Shown: positions 14,039-21,901 of the stretch, piece after piece
Layout of the letters: every line of letters begins with the position of its first letter
How positions within the stretch are numbered: the stretch's first letter is position 1
Origin: Methanoregulaceae archaeon
GTDB lineage: Archaea; Halobacteriota; Methanomicrobia; Methanomicrobiales; Methanospirillaceae
DNA: 26,677 bases
Direction: 5' to 3'
Assembly (NCBI GenBank): GCA_028679325.1
Contig: JAJRBS010000073.1
Span: 1 to 26,677, forward strand
Program-made: the position numbers and the translations under genes
Notes under the pieces: model-generated
Database searches by the model: none
What the model saw: only the letters and a program-made list of their open reading frames with translations
What the model was told of the DNA's origin: nothing

Positions 14039-14069
14039 GAACGAGGGAATTTTAGAACCACGGGGTATC

Positions 14070-15320
14070 ATGACATCCGATGAGCAGATATTCGGAATGC
14101 CGGCGGAGAAGGGGCGATGGGGCCTGGTGATCATCGGCATGATCATAAACCTCTGCCTGGGCACCATCTATTCCTGGAGCGTTTTTGTCGGGCCTCTGAC
14201 CGCATATTTCTCCGGCCTTGGCCAGGCCGTGACTGCCAGCGAAATATTGCTACCCTTTTCGGTCTTCCTGGCCTTCTTTGCCATTGCCATGCCCCTGACC
14301 GGGAAATATATCGAGACATTTGGCCCTCGCAAAGTAACGATTATCGGTGGTGTCCTGACGGGCCTTGGCTGGCTGCTCGCTTCCACGGTTACATCGGTCT
14401 GGATGCTCTACATCGTCTATGGTGTGATTGGGGGAATCGGGGTAGGTATAACATATGGTGTCCCGGTCGCGGTTGCGGCACGATGGTTTCCTGACCGACG
14501 GGGTACTGCAGTCGGCCTGACCCTGCTCGGGTTCGGATTTTCTGCATTTCTGACCGCAAATATTGCAGGATACCTCATCAATAACACCGGAGTGATGAAT
14601 ACCTTCCGAATGTTCGGAGTCGTATTTATCATCCTGATCGTACTGCTTGCTCTTCCCCTCCGGTTTCCGTCACCAGGCTGGAAACCAGCCAGTTGGATCC
14701 CCCCGGTTCCAAAGGCAGGAGAGGAGGTTTGCGAATGTGACCGTTCTGCTATGATCCGGACTCCGGCTTTTTATGGTCTCTGGATCTGCTTCTTCATCGG
14801 GTGTCTTGCCGGTCTGATGGCGATATCCATCTCAAAGCCGGTAGGAACGGAGATCGGGATAGCAACCGGTCTTGCCACCATCCTGGTCGGCTTCTTTGCC
14901 ATCTTCAATGGAGGTGGCAGACCTCTCTTCGGGGCAATGACCGATAAGTTCAGCCCCCGGAATACAGCCCTCCTGACCTTCATTCTAATTGGGCTGGCCT
15001 CTGCGCTCCTCTGGCTAGTTCCATCGGTGCCGATCTATATCCTAGCCTTTGCTATCCTGTGGGGGTGCCTGGGCGGTTGGCTTGCGATCGCCCCGACAGC
15101 AACCGGGAGCTATTTCGGGACTAGTGACTATCCCAGGTGTTATGGGGTTGTCTTCCTTGCTTATGGTGCAGGGGCTATTGCCGGTCCCCAGCTTGCCGGG
15201 TTCATTAAGGAGACGACCGGGTCCTACCTCGGTGTTTTCCCCTACGTGCTCGGTCTGGCAGTGATAGGGATTCTCATTGCCCTGGTGCTGTTGAAACCCC
15301 CCGGAAGAATTAAAGAATAA
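14070..15320 (+). CDS. MFS transporter, oxalate/formate antiporter (OFA) family
   Basis: A 416-residue membrane carrier with about 12 hydrophobic segments. The N-terminal LGTIYSWSVFVGPL (first helix) is characteristic of the OFA subfamily of the major facilitator superfamily. Typical MFS loop motifs are GKYIETFGPRK between helices 2 and 3, and ARWFPDRRGTAVGL after helix 4. The substrate is not certain; OFA carriers handle small carboxylates such as oxalate, formate, lactate or acetate. The location 46 nt after acs makes acetate a reasonable inference. The ATG at 14070, preceded by GGGGT, was chosen because the open frame upstream of it lies inside acs. Confidence 0.85.
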   Translation: MTSDEQIFGMPAEKGRWGLVIIGMIINLCLGTIYSWSVFVGPLTAYFSGLGQAVTASEILLPFSVFLAFFAIAMPLTGKYIETFGPRKVTIIGGVLTGLGWLLASTVTSVWMLYIVYGVIGGIGVGITYGVPVAVAARWFPDRRGTAVGLTLLGFGFSAFLTANIAGYLINNTGVMNTFRMFGVVFIILIVLLALPLRFPSPGWKPASWIPPVPKAGEEVCECDRSAMIRTPAFYGLWICFFIGCLAGLMAISISKPVGTEIGIATGLATILVGFFAIFNGGGRPLFGAMTDKFSPRNTALLTFILIGLASALLWLVPSVPIYILAFAILWGCLGGWLAIAPTATGSYFGTSDYPRCYGVVFLAYGAGAIAGPQLAGFIKETTGSYLGVFPYVLGLAVIGILIALVLLKPPGRIKE

Positions 15321-15323
15321 ACC

Positions 15324-15334
15324 ATTTTTTCCTC
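15324..15334 (+). terminator. T-tract terminator after the OFA transporter
   Basis: ATTTTTTCCTCCTC starts 4 nt after the transporter stop. There is no hairpin; the T/C-rich run is of archaeal type. Confidence 0.5.
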
Positions 15335-15385
15335 CTCATAGCCAACGATAACGTGGGCAGAGCTTCAATATCAGACGAATTCTGG

Positions 15386-15410
15386 CCGGTAGTTACCGGT
15401 TACAAATAAA
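15386..15410 (+). promoter_or_regulatory. promoter with inverted repeat before the DUF1622 gene
   Basis: CCGGTA-GT-TACCGG (15386-15399) is a perfect inverted repeat immediately upstream of the TATA-like ACAAATAAA (15402-15410). The predicted start site is near 15432, some 20 nt before the ATG. The repeat occupies the BRE position, where a bound regulator would affect TFB recruitment. Confidence 0.5.
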
Positions 15411-15451
15411 AGAGATGAACGTACATCATCCTTGTAGCGGAGATAAGTAAC

Positions 15452-15793
15452 ATGGCGCTGGATCTGGAATTGTTTAAAGAGATCCTGACTATCGTTTCAT
15501 ACTTCTTCGCCATTGTTGGATCAGCCCTTACAACGTACGGCGGTGTGGTCGCCACATATAAAATATTACTCCGCGAGGTCTGGAAAAGGCCGATCAGTTA
15601 TAACATTATCCGGCGTGAATTCACCAGCAAGATTGTTTTTGGCCTTGAATTCTTCATTGCCGCTGATCTTCTCACGACGCTCGTTGCACCAACCCGTGAA
15701 GAGCTCATCCTCCTCGGTGCTGTGGTCATCATACGAACTATTCTCGGGTATTTCCTTTCCCGAGAGACGGTAGAATTCGAGCTCGAACCATGA
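15452..15793 (+). CDS. DUF1622 family membrane protein
   Basis: A 113-residue protein with three hydrophobic segments, about residues 10-35, 60-80 and 85-100. The start (LFKEILTIVSYFFAIVGSAL) and the middle, where a charged segment with REFTSKIVFGLEFFIAADLL is prominent, match my recollection of the DUF1622 family, whose function is unknown. GGAG lies 9 nt before the ATG. It has its own promoter and is separated from both neighbours, so it is probably monocistronic. Confidence 0.78.
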   Translation: MALDLELFKEILTIVSYFFAIVGSALTTYGGVVATYKILLREVWKRPISYNIIRREFTSKIVFGLEFFIAADLLTTLVAPTREELILLGAVVIIRTILGYFLSRETVEFELEP

Positions 15794-15821
15794 TACGGAC
15801 TGTTCCGGGTAGATGGGGAAT

Positions 15822-15837
15822 GGGAAGACCTCTTCCC
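15822..15837. repeat. inverted repeat between DUF1622 and YkgJ-like genes
   Basis: GGGAAGA (15822-15828) and TCTTCCC (15831-15837) are perfect 7-bp arms with a 2-nt centre. It lies 29 nt after the DUF1622 stop. It could be a transcript 3' end or an operator for the following gene, before which a weak TATA-like CAATAAA sits at 15902-15908. Confidence 0.4.
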
Positions 15838-15939
15838 TCGTCTTGTGGTTATACGTGAGCCATGCTGTTCACACAATCCTGAATCGCCGAGGATGTACAT
15901 ACAATAAACCTGATACGATGAAGAGGAGAAGAGAAGATC

Positions 15940-16410
15940 ATGCCGTTTGAATGCTCCTGCTGCGGGAGCTGTTGTATGTACCTCGGTGACTACATCGTTA
16001 TCGAACGGCAGACAGCACCTTTCGTGTTTATCGGTTGCTGCGTCTCGACAGGGACCGAATTTATTGCGCCTATCGATGAGGACAAGAGGGAACTTTTTTC
16101 AGATCGATCCTGGATCCGCGATCACCCCTCAGCCTGTCCCTTCCTTCGTCCTTCGGGTGACATGATCATCTGCACCATACACGAGTCGAGCCCGGTACAA
16201 TGCAAGAGTTACAGGTGTACGGCGTTCAGGATTTCATCCCCGAAGGGAGATGTTATCGGAAGAGTGACAGGAGAACTGAATCTCCATACTGATGATCCGA
16301 AACTCAGGTTCGCGTGGGATGATCTGACCACTCGTATCCCCGGATTACAAGAGATATCAGAGGATATGCTCAGGAGATTTCTTGAAGACCGCGGATATCT
16401 TTGCGTGTGA
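15940..16410 (+). CDS. YkgJ-type CxxCxxCC family protein (putative zinc/iron-chelating)
   Basis: A 156-residue cysteine-rich cytoplasmic protein. The N-terminus CSCCGSCC (Cys5, 7, 8, 11, 12) and the later SACPFL...CTIHESSPVQCKSYRC cluster match the YkgJ/UPF0153 family, thought to bind a metal ion or cluster. A further Cys33-Cys34 pair lies between. The molecular role of the family is unknown. A purine-rich GAGGAGAAGAGAAG precedes the ATG. The next gene is an iron-sulfur flavoprotein 41 nt downstream on the same strand. Confidence 0.85.
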   Translation: MPFECSCCGSCCMYLGDYIVIERQTAPFVFIGCCVSTGTEFIAPIDEDKRELFSDRSWIRDHPSACPFLRPSGDMIICTIHESSPVQCKSYRCTAFRISSPKGDVIGRVTGELNLHTDDPKLRFAWDDLTTRIPGLQEISEDMLRRFLEDRGYLCV

Positions 16411-16451
16411 TACCCTATCGTTACAATCCTGATCTTCCGGGATAGTCGGTG

Positions 16452-17135
16452 ATGAAAACGAAGAATCAGATACAGATATGCGCCCTGCAGGGCAGTCCTA
16501 GGGGCATGAAAAGCCGGACAAGAAAACTTGTCCGGTTCGTGCTGTCCGGTGCCGAAGAGGAGGGAGCAGACACCGAATTGCTCGATCTTCATGACCGGAA
16601 GATCGAGGCCTGCACGGCATGTGATGCATGCGCTCTCACCGGCAAATGTGTGTTCGATGATGATTTTCTTTCTATTGTTCAGATGATGAGATTATCCGAC
16701 GGGATTGTCCTCGGTTCCCCCGTGTATATCGATAATGTGAGCGGACAGATGAAGATTTTCGTGGACCGGCTGGCGGATTCTATCCACTACCAGGTGCTGA
16801 CGGGTAAATACGGGTGTGCCGTGGCCACGACATGGAGTTCGGGAGGTGAGGAGGTTGTCTCGTACCTGAACCATGTTATCAACTATCTCGGTGCCCAGGC
16901 ACTGCCTGGCATGTGGGTAGCGCTGGAAGACGATGAACAGGCGATTTATGGTTCGGAAGAACGGGCAAGGCAGCTGGGTCGAAACCTCGTCCGGGCAATC
17001 AGTGCAGGAACGAGATTCCCTGAACAATTGCGGATTATAGAGGAGAACCGTGCTTTTTTTGCGAGTATTGTCACCGCTAACAGTGAATGGCGGAGAGAGG
17101 AGTATGACGAATGGGTGAAGAGAGGCTGGATCTGA
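16452..17135 (+). CDS. iron-sulfur flavoprotein (Isf) family, third copy
   Basis: A 227-residue flavodoxin-fold protein with a modified FMN loop LQGSPRGMKSRT (residues 12-23) and the cluster motif C54-x2-C57-x2-C60-x5-C66, the same spacing as the two tandem copies at 1391-2631. The middle LGSPVYIDNVSGQMKIFVDR is conserved. It is longer at the C-terminus and more diverged than the tandem pair. The start is the ATG at 16452; a GTG directly before it is possible, and no strong ribosome site is present. The neighbours are a YkgJ-like metal-binding protein and a DUF6125-like protein, suggesting a small redox/metal cluster. Confidence 0.85.
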   Translation: MKTKNQIQICALQGSPRGMKSRTRKLVRFVLSGAEEEGADTELLDLHDRKIEACTACDACALTGKCVFDDDFLSIVQMMRLSDGIVLGSPVYIDNVSGQMKIFVDRLADSIHYQVLTGKYGCAVATTWSSGGEEVVSYLNHVINYLGAQALPGMWVALEDDEQAIYGSEERARQLGRNLVRAISAGTRFPEQLRIIEENRAFFASIVTANSEWRREEYDEWVKRGWI

Positions 17136-17184
17136 ACGGTTTCATTCATGTCCGGAGAAGGGATCTCACTCCGGGGAGGGGACA

Positions 17185-17730
17185 ATGAACCTGACAATCT
17201 TCGACCAGATGACTGACAGGGAGAAACACGATTATCTCGAATTTCTCCTGTGGCACTACCGCGTCGTGGATGCATTCTGGTTCATCTCTGTCACTGAAAA
17301 GTTTGGCCAGCCTGTCGCAGAAGGTCTCAACGAGCAGGTCTGGGGGCGGGTTGCCGGGCTGGCAGCACGGGGTATCAAGGAGAGATTTGGTATCACCGAA
17401 GATGGGCTCCCCGGATTTGTAAAGGCCCTCAGGCTCTTTCCCTGGGCTATCATCGTCGATTATGACATCGATGAACGCGAGCATGACGTGATCATCTCTG
17501 TCCCCTTATGCCCGACCCAGGAAGCCAGGCTCAAAAGAGGTCTTTCCGAGTATAATTGCCGTGAAATGCACCGTGCCGAATTCACCGCGTTTGCCCGTGA
17601 GATCGATGAGAGGATCGTTGTGGAATGCATGTTTGCTCCACCCGATCCTCACCCACCAGAAATGTTCTGCAGGTGGCGGTTCTCCCTTATAGAACCTGAA
17701 AAGAGTATGTTTGCTGATCATGAAACCTGA
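17185..17730 (+). CDS. DUF6125-like protein of unknown function
   Basis: A 181-residue soluble protein. The N-terminal half is helical (HYRVVDAFWFISVTEKFG). The C-terminal half has a VPLCPTQEARLKRGL motif and a PPDPHPPEMFCRWRF motif. Cysteines fall at 109, 125, 148 and 162. This arrangement resembles proteins annotated DUF6125, distantly like L-2-amino-thiazoline-4-carboxylate hydrolases; I recognise the pattern from memory only. A very strong ribosome site GGGGAGGGG precedes the ATG. The gene follows the third Isf gene by 49 nt on the same strand and is probably co-transcribed. Confidence 0.7.
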   Translation: MNLTIFDQMTDREKHDYLEFLLWHYRVVDAFWFISVTEKFGQPVAEGLNEQVWGRVAGLAARGIKERFGITEDGLPGFVKALRLFPWAIIVDYDIDEREHDVIISVPLCPTQEARLKRGLSEYNCREMHRAEFTAFAREIDERIVVECMFAPPDPHPPEMFCRWRFSLIEPEKSMFADHET

Positions 17731-17777
17731 AGGAGAGCCCCGATAGTTCGGAAGCCATTTTCATGGTTTCCCGGGTG

Positions 17778-17790
17778 AGAGACTGTCTCT
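17778..17790. terminator. possible hairpin in the convergent gap before the methyltransferase end
   Basis: AGAGAC-T-GTCTCT is a perfect inverted repeat in the 66-bp gap between two converging genes. It could mark transcript ends on both strands. No strong T-tract accompanies it. Confidence 0.25.
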
Positions 17791-17796
17791 TCGACC

Positions 17797-18474
17797 TTAC
17801 CTCTTCCATCCTCTCATCACCACCAGCATGCGGTTCTTATAGACAATATCGACTGACGAGAATCCCGACTCCCGAAGCCAGGCGAGTTGCACTGAGGCCT
17901 TCTCCACACGGTCCAGGGTATCCCGGCGGGATATGGCCTCTCTCGCGATACTCTCCGGGAGCGGGCCAGATCTGATAAAATCCTCCCAGTAGGCCATGTT
18001 CCTCCGGTGTTCATCTGCTGTCTCGCCTTCTACCTGCTCGGCATTCACAAAGATTCCCCCTGGGTTGAGAGCCGCAAAGATCCTCGTGTACAGACTGCGC
18101 TTCTCATCGTGTTCAAGATGGTGAATAGAGAGGGCCGAACAGACGATATCGTAGGGACCGCCAAGATCTGCCTGCCGGTAATCAATCGCACGAAATTTCA
18201 CCCCGGTCCTTCCGGCGAAACGATCCCGCGCAACTTTCAGCATGTTGTCAGAAATGTCCATCAGGGAAAGGGATGCATGTGGATATTTCTCGAGAATGAG
18301 GGCAGAGAGAAGCCCTGTGCCGGCGCCTATATCAAGGATTGCCGGATCAGTCCCCTGCCAGTCGGCACCCCTGACAGCGTTCTGGTAAAAATCCTCAAAC
18401 TCCGGAACAATTCCTCTCCTCTGGGCATCATAGTCTGAAGCTATCGCATCGAATGCCTCTTTCACCTGCTCCAT
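17797..18474 (-). CDS. class I SAM-dependent methyltransferase
   Basis: A 225-residue cytoplasmic protein. Motif I is LDIGAGTGLLS, followed by an acidic residue in LSLMDISDNML, then SALSIHHLEHDEK and an LNPGGIFVNAE strand. This is the typical small-molecule methyltransferase layout, and the substrate is unknown. The start at 18474 precedes EQVKEAFDAIASDYD, the usual beginning of such proteins. A GTG at 18552 sharing one base with the trpA stop would add 26 residues and would couple it to the operon. It is on the same strand as trpA and probably lies at the end of the trp transcript, but it has no known link to tryptophan synthesis. Confidence 0.83.
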   Translation of the reverse strand: MEQVKEAFDAIASDYDAQRRGIVPEFEDFYQNAVRGADWQGTDPAILDIGAGTGLLSALILEKYPHASLSLMDISDNMLKVARDRFAGRTGVKFRAIDYRQADLGGPYDIVCSALSIHHLEHDEKRSLYTRIFAALNPGGIFVNAEQVEGETADEHRRNMAYWEDFIRSGPLPESIAREAISRRDTLDRVEKASVQLAWLRESGFSSVDIVYKNRMLVVMRGWKR

Positions 18475-18551
18475 GGCTCTTTCAGAATCAGGTGGGTGAG
18501 TGAGCGATATAATGAGTTTGAAAAAATAGTCGCCATCCGGTTCAGGAAGCA

Positions 18552-19412
18552 CTAGGTGAGTTTCGTTCCCGGTACCGTTTCTGGTGGAATACCCCTATAG
18601 CCTTGTGAAGCCGCTGCCTTGAGCTCTCCGACAAAACTACTGATTGCCGACTCCATTTCCATGCCCCGGCCTGCATTGTCTCCAACCAGCCCGACGATGG
18701 CGGACCCCACGATGACCCCGTCGGCACCGGCCCGGGCATATGCCCTTATATGATCAGCCGAAGATATCCCGAAACCGGGCACTACGGGGAGAGGGGATGA
18801 CTCCTTTACCCGGCGGAGGAGAGAGATGGCCTCATGTGTTATACCGTCGCGGGTCCCGGTCACACCCAATGCAGCCACGAGATAAATGAAACCGCTTGCA
18901 GAGCCAAGGATCTTTTCCAGACGTTCTGGAGTGGTGGTCTGGCTGATGAAAAGTATCTGATCGATCCCCGACTTCCGCGCAGCCCTGCAGAAAGGGCCTG
19001 CCTCTTCGAAAGGTACGTCAGCGACCACCACCCCGTCGGCACCAGCCCGTCCGGCCTCCTCATAGAAGGCCTCAATTCCTCGCTGGATGATGATATTTGC
19101 ATAGCTCATGATGAGAATCGGGACTATGACCTCCTTCCGGACTTCCCGGATGAGGGAAAAGAGCCGGTCCGTGTTCATTCCCGCGACAAGGGCTCGTGCG
19201 CCGGCAGCCTGGATCACCGGCCCGTCGGCAACCGGGTCCGAGAAGGGCATGACGATCTCGATGATATCTGCCCCGGCGTCAGCAAGGGCCAGGATCACCG
19301 CCCGGCTCTGATCGTAATCAGGGTCACCTGCAATGGTACAGGTCACCAGCAGAGGACCCTTTCTGTTCTGAAAGGCCCTGGCAAGACGGTCGGCAGGTCT
19401 AAAAGGAGCCAT
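18552..19412 (-). CDS. trpA: tryptophan synthase alpha subunit
   Basis: Cleaves indole-glycerol phosphate to indole and glyceraldehyde-3-phosphate, and passes indole to TrpB. The TIM-barrel protein of 286 residues has the catalytic Glu in DIIEIVMPFSDP and the catalytic Asp in VADGPVIQ. Later strands LVAALGVTGTRDG and VVPGFGISSADH bind phosphate. The start at 19412 follows GGAGGTG, an excellent ribosome site, and overlaps the trpB end by 14 nt; an upstream ATG at 19490 would extend far into trpB. The C-terminus is about 15 residues longer than usual. Confidence 0.96.
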   Translation of the reverse strand: MAPFRPADRLARAFQNRKGPLLVTCTIAGDPDYDQSRAVILALADAGADIIEIVMPFSDPVADGPVIQAAGARALVAGMNTDRLFSLIREVRKEVIVPILIMSYANIIIQRGIEAFYEEAGRAGADGVVVADVPFEEAGPFCRAARKSGIDQILFISQTTTPERLEKILGSASGFIYLVAALGVTGTRDGITHEAISLLRRVKESSPLPVVPGFGISSADHIRAYARAGADGVIVGSAIVGLVGDNAGRGMEMESAISSFVGELKAAASQGYRGIPPETVPGTKLT

Positions 19413-20580
19413 GACCCACCTCCAGGACCCGTGCCACCTGTTCCACGTCCTTGTCACCACGGCCTGAGAGGTTGAGGATAAGGATCTCATCCGTTTCCAG
19501 GTCTTCTGATATCTTACGTGCGAGAGCTACGGCATGGGCAGATTCAAGGGCAGGGATTATTCCTTCCATGCGCGAGAGGTAGAGGAATGAATCGACTGCC
19601 TCCTCGTCAGTCACCGGCATGTAAATCACTCTCCCTTCATCTTTGAGGAAGCTGTGCTCCGGACCAACTCCCGGGTAGTCGAGCCCGGCCGAAATGCTAT
19701 GTGACTCAAGGATCTGTCCGAATGCATCCTGCATAAGGTAGGTATAACTCCCATGAAGCACTCCCGGCGTCCCACCGCAGAGTGTGGCGCCGTGCCGACC
19801 AGAGAGCCCCTCACCGCCGGCTTCCGCTCCGAAGAGCCTGACCGGCTCGTGGAGGAAAGGATGAAACATTCCGATGGCATTCGACCCCCCGCCAACACAG
19901 GCCACCATGGCCTCCGGCAGCCTGCCTTCCCGTTCCATGATCTGGGACCGGATCTCCTTCCCGATGACAGTCTGGAAGTTACGGACCATGGAGGGAAACG
20001 GGTGTGGACCGACAACCGACCCGATCAGGTAGTGGGTATCCTGTACATTTGCCACCCAGTCACGGAGGGCCTCGTTTATCGCATCCTTGAGGGTACGGGA
20101 ACCGGATCTGACCGGGATAACTCGTGCACCAAGCATGTGCATCCGGGCAACATTCATTTCCTGGCGCTCCATGTCATCGATTCCCATGTACACATCGACG
20201 GAGAGTCCCAGCACCGCCCCTGCTATCGCGGTCGCCACACCGTGCTGGCCTGCACCTGTCTCGGCAATGACCCGGCTCTTCCCCATGTGACGGGCGAGGA
20301 GCGCCTGCCCAAGTGCATTGTTCAGCTTGTGGGCCCCTGAATGGAGGAGGTCTTCCCTCTTCAGGTACACCCTGCAGGAGAGGTCTCTTGAAATGTTCCG
20401 GCAGAAGGTGAGCGGGGTCGGCCTCCCGGCATACTCCTTCAGGTAATATTCGATCTCGGTCCTGAAACCTTCGGAAGGAATTATTGTTGAACAGGCTCCT
20501 TCTAACTCTTCCAGGGCATACATCAGTGTCTCGGGGACGAACCTGCCACCATAGGGACCGAATCGCCCGATGGGCATCAT
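19399..20580 (-). CDS. trpB: tryptophan synthase beta subunit
   Basis: Condenses indole with serine to make tryptophan, using pyridoxal phosphate. The 393-residue protein has the PLP lysine at Lys85 in HSGAHKLNNALGQ, the phosphate loop GGGSNAIGMFHPF, and the start GRFGPYGGRFVPETL typical of the TrpB1 form that pairs with TrpA. The second position of HSGAHK is serine where threonine is usual. The start codon overlaps the trpF stop as ATGA; a second ATG follows at once. Confidence 0.97.
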   Translation of the reverse strand: MMPIGRFGPYGGRFVPETLMYALEELEGACSTIIPSEGFRTEIEYYLKEYAGRPTPLTFCRNISRDLSCRVYLKREDLLHSGAHKLNNALGQALLARHMGKSRVIAETGAGQHGVATAIAGAVLGLSVDVYMGIDDMERQEMNVARMHMLGARVIPVRSGSRTLKDAINEALRDWVANVQDTHYLIGSVVGPHPFPSMVRNFQTVIGKEIRSQIMEREGRLPEAMVACVGGGSNAIGMFHPFLHEPVRLFGAEAGGEGLSGRHGATLCGGTPGVLHGSYTYLMQDAFGQILESHSISAGLDYPGVGPEHSFLKDEGRVIYMPVTDEEAVDSFLYLSRMEGIIPALESAHAVALARKISEDLETDEILILNLSGRGDKDVEQVARVLEVGHGSF

Positions 20581-21146
20581 AAAAATGCCTCCCTGGCGGC
20601 GGCAACAAAAGCACTGACCTTCACCGGATCCTTTCGTCCCGGTTCATGCTCGACCCCGCTGGCAACATCGACCCCGTGGGGCCGGACCGCCCTTATCGCC
20701 GCACCGACATTTTCAGGGCTCAATCCCCCTGCCAGGTATACGGGAACTCTTGCGGTCCTTACGATAGTGCAGGCAAAGGCCTGGTCGAAAGGTTGGCCCC
20801 TCCCGTGGCTTCCGTCCACGATCAAGGCATCGGCCTCCGGGGGGAGCGGATCAGCCGGCCCGACCATGCGAATTATCCCTGCCCGGCATTCCGGGGGGAC
20901 GCAGACCTGGCAGGAAATCTGGAGGGCATCAGGCCGTATGGCACAGATCGATTGAAGCTCCCCGGGTTCAGTTGAGTGGGTTACGCAGACCCTCGTCAGG
21001 GCAGGCACCGCATCGAAGATGTCTCTTGCAGATTCAGGTGTGATACACCGGGGTGAGGCCGAGAAGAGCACCACTCCGATGGCATCGGCCCCTGCTGCTT
21101 CGGCAAGGAGGGCATCCGCTGGACTGGTTATCCCGCAGATCTTCAC
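20577..21146 (-). CDS. trpF: phosphoribosylanthranilate isomerase
   Basis: Isomerises phosphoribosylanthranilate to the ribulose form in tryptophan synthesis. The 189-residue barrel begins MKICGIT with the catalytic cysteine Cys4, and the catalytic aspartate lies in ALIVDGSHG. The phosphate-binding strands are VYLAGGLSPENV and GVDVASGVE. The start is a GTG overlapping the trpC stop as GTGA. The protein is slightly short for the family (about 200), which is common in archaea. Confidence 0.94.
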   Translation of the reverse strand: MKICGITSPADALLAEAAGADAIGVVLFSASPRCITPESARDIFDAVPALTRVCVTHSTEPGELQSICAIRPDALQISCQVCVPPECRAGIIRMVGPADPLPPEADALIVDGSHGRGQPFDQAFACTIVRTARVPVYLAGGLSPENVGAAIRAVRPHGVDVASGVEHEPGRKDPVKVSAFVAAAREAFL

Positions 21147-21901
21147 GCGAATAGGAATCCCTCCAGGCGTTTTATGGGATCTTTTGCAGCCATGATGGCA
21201 GAACCGATCAGGAAACCGTCAGCGGATGACCGGAGCCGCCGTACATCACAGGGCCACAGAAGACCACTCTCCGAGACAACCCGGAGGCCCGCTTCCTTAA
21301 TCAACGGCGCCAGGCGAAGTGTTGTAGAGAGATCGATGCGCAGTGTATCGAGATCGCGATTATTGATCCCCATCAGAGAGGTACTGGTCGCAAGGGCTGT
21401 CGTCACCTCCTGCTGTGAATGCACCTCTACCAGAGGTTCAAGCCCATATGCAAGGGCTGAATCGACCATGTCCGGGAGGCGGTTGCCGAGCAGCCGGGCT
21501 ATCAGAAGGACGGCGTCTGCACCCAATACCGCGCTCTCGGCAAGCTGCCGTTCATCAATGATGAAATCCTTGCGAAGGACCGGGACCGAAATTGCGGGCC
21601 TGATTGCAGGGATGAATTCAGGCCTTCCCTTGAAGAAGTCCGGCTCCGTCAGAACAGAGAGGGCTGAACATCCTCCGGTAACAAGCTCTCCTGCCAGTAT
21701 AACCGGATCCGTCGGACTACGAAGGTGTCCTCTCGAGGGGGAGTTGAACTTGATCTCGGCAATAATTGCATGACGACCCTGCTTCCTTCCCAATGCCGCC
21801 TTAAGACTCCGGTGGCCTTTCCTCTCCGGTAAATTTCCGGGTAGCCTTGGAAGACCTTCCACCCTGCTGATCGTTTTCCTGACGACCTGATCAAGAATCA
21901 T
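21143..21901 (-). CDS. trpC: indole-3-glycerol phosphate synthase
   Basis: Closes the indole ring, giving indole-glycerol phosphate. The 252-residue TIM barrel has the family blocks IIAEIKFNSPSRG, LTEPDFFKG, VPVLRKDFI, GLEPLVEVHS, GINNRDLDT and VVSESG. The catalytic lysine of RKDF and glutamates of EVH and SES are in place. It is a single-domain enzyme, not fused to trpF as in enteric bacteria. The start overlaps the trpD stop as ATGA. Confidence 0.96.
   Translation of the reverse strand: MILDQVVRKTISRVEGLPRLPGNLPERKGHRSLKAALGRKQGRHAIIAEIKFNSPSRGHLRSPTDPVILAGELVTGGCSALSVLTEPDFFKGRPEFIPAIRPAISVPVLRKDFIIDERQLAESAVLGADAVLLIARLLGNRLPDMVDSALAYGLEPLVEVHSQQEVTTALATSTSLMGINNRDLDTLRIDLSTTLRLAPLIKEAGLRVVSESGLLWPCDVRRLRSSADGFLIGSAIMAAKDPIKRLEGFLFA

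Noticed and set aside
13884..14069. Upstream extension of the OFA transporter frame into acs
   Set aside because: It lies inside the conserved C-terminus of acs; the ATG at 14070 begins the normal OFA N-terminus.
19413..19490. Upstream extension of trpA
   Set aside because: Overlaps trpB heavily; the ATG at 19412 has a GGAGGTG ribosome site and matches the family start.
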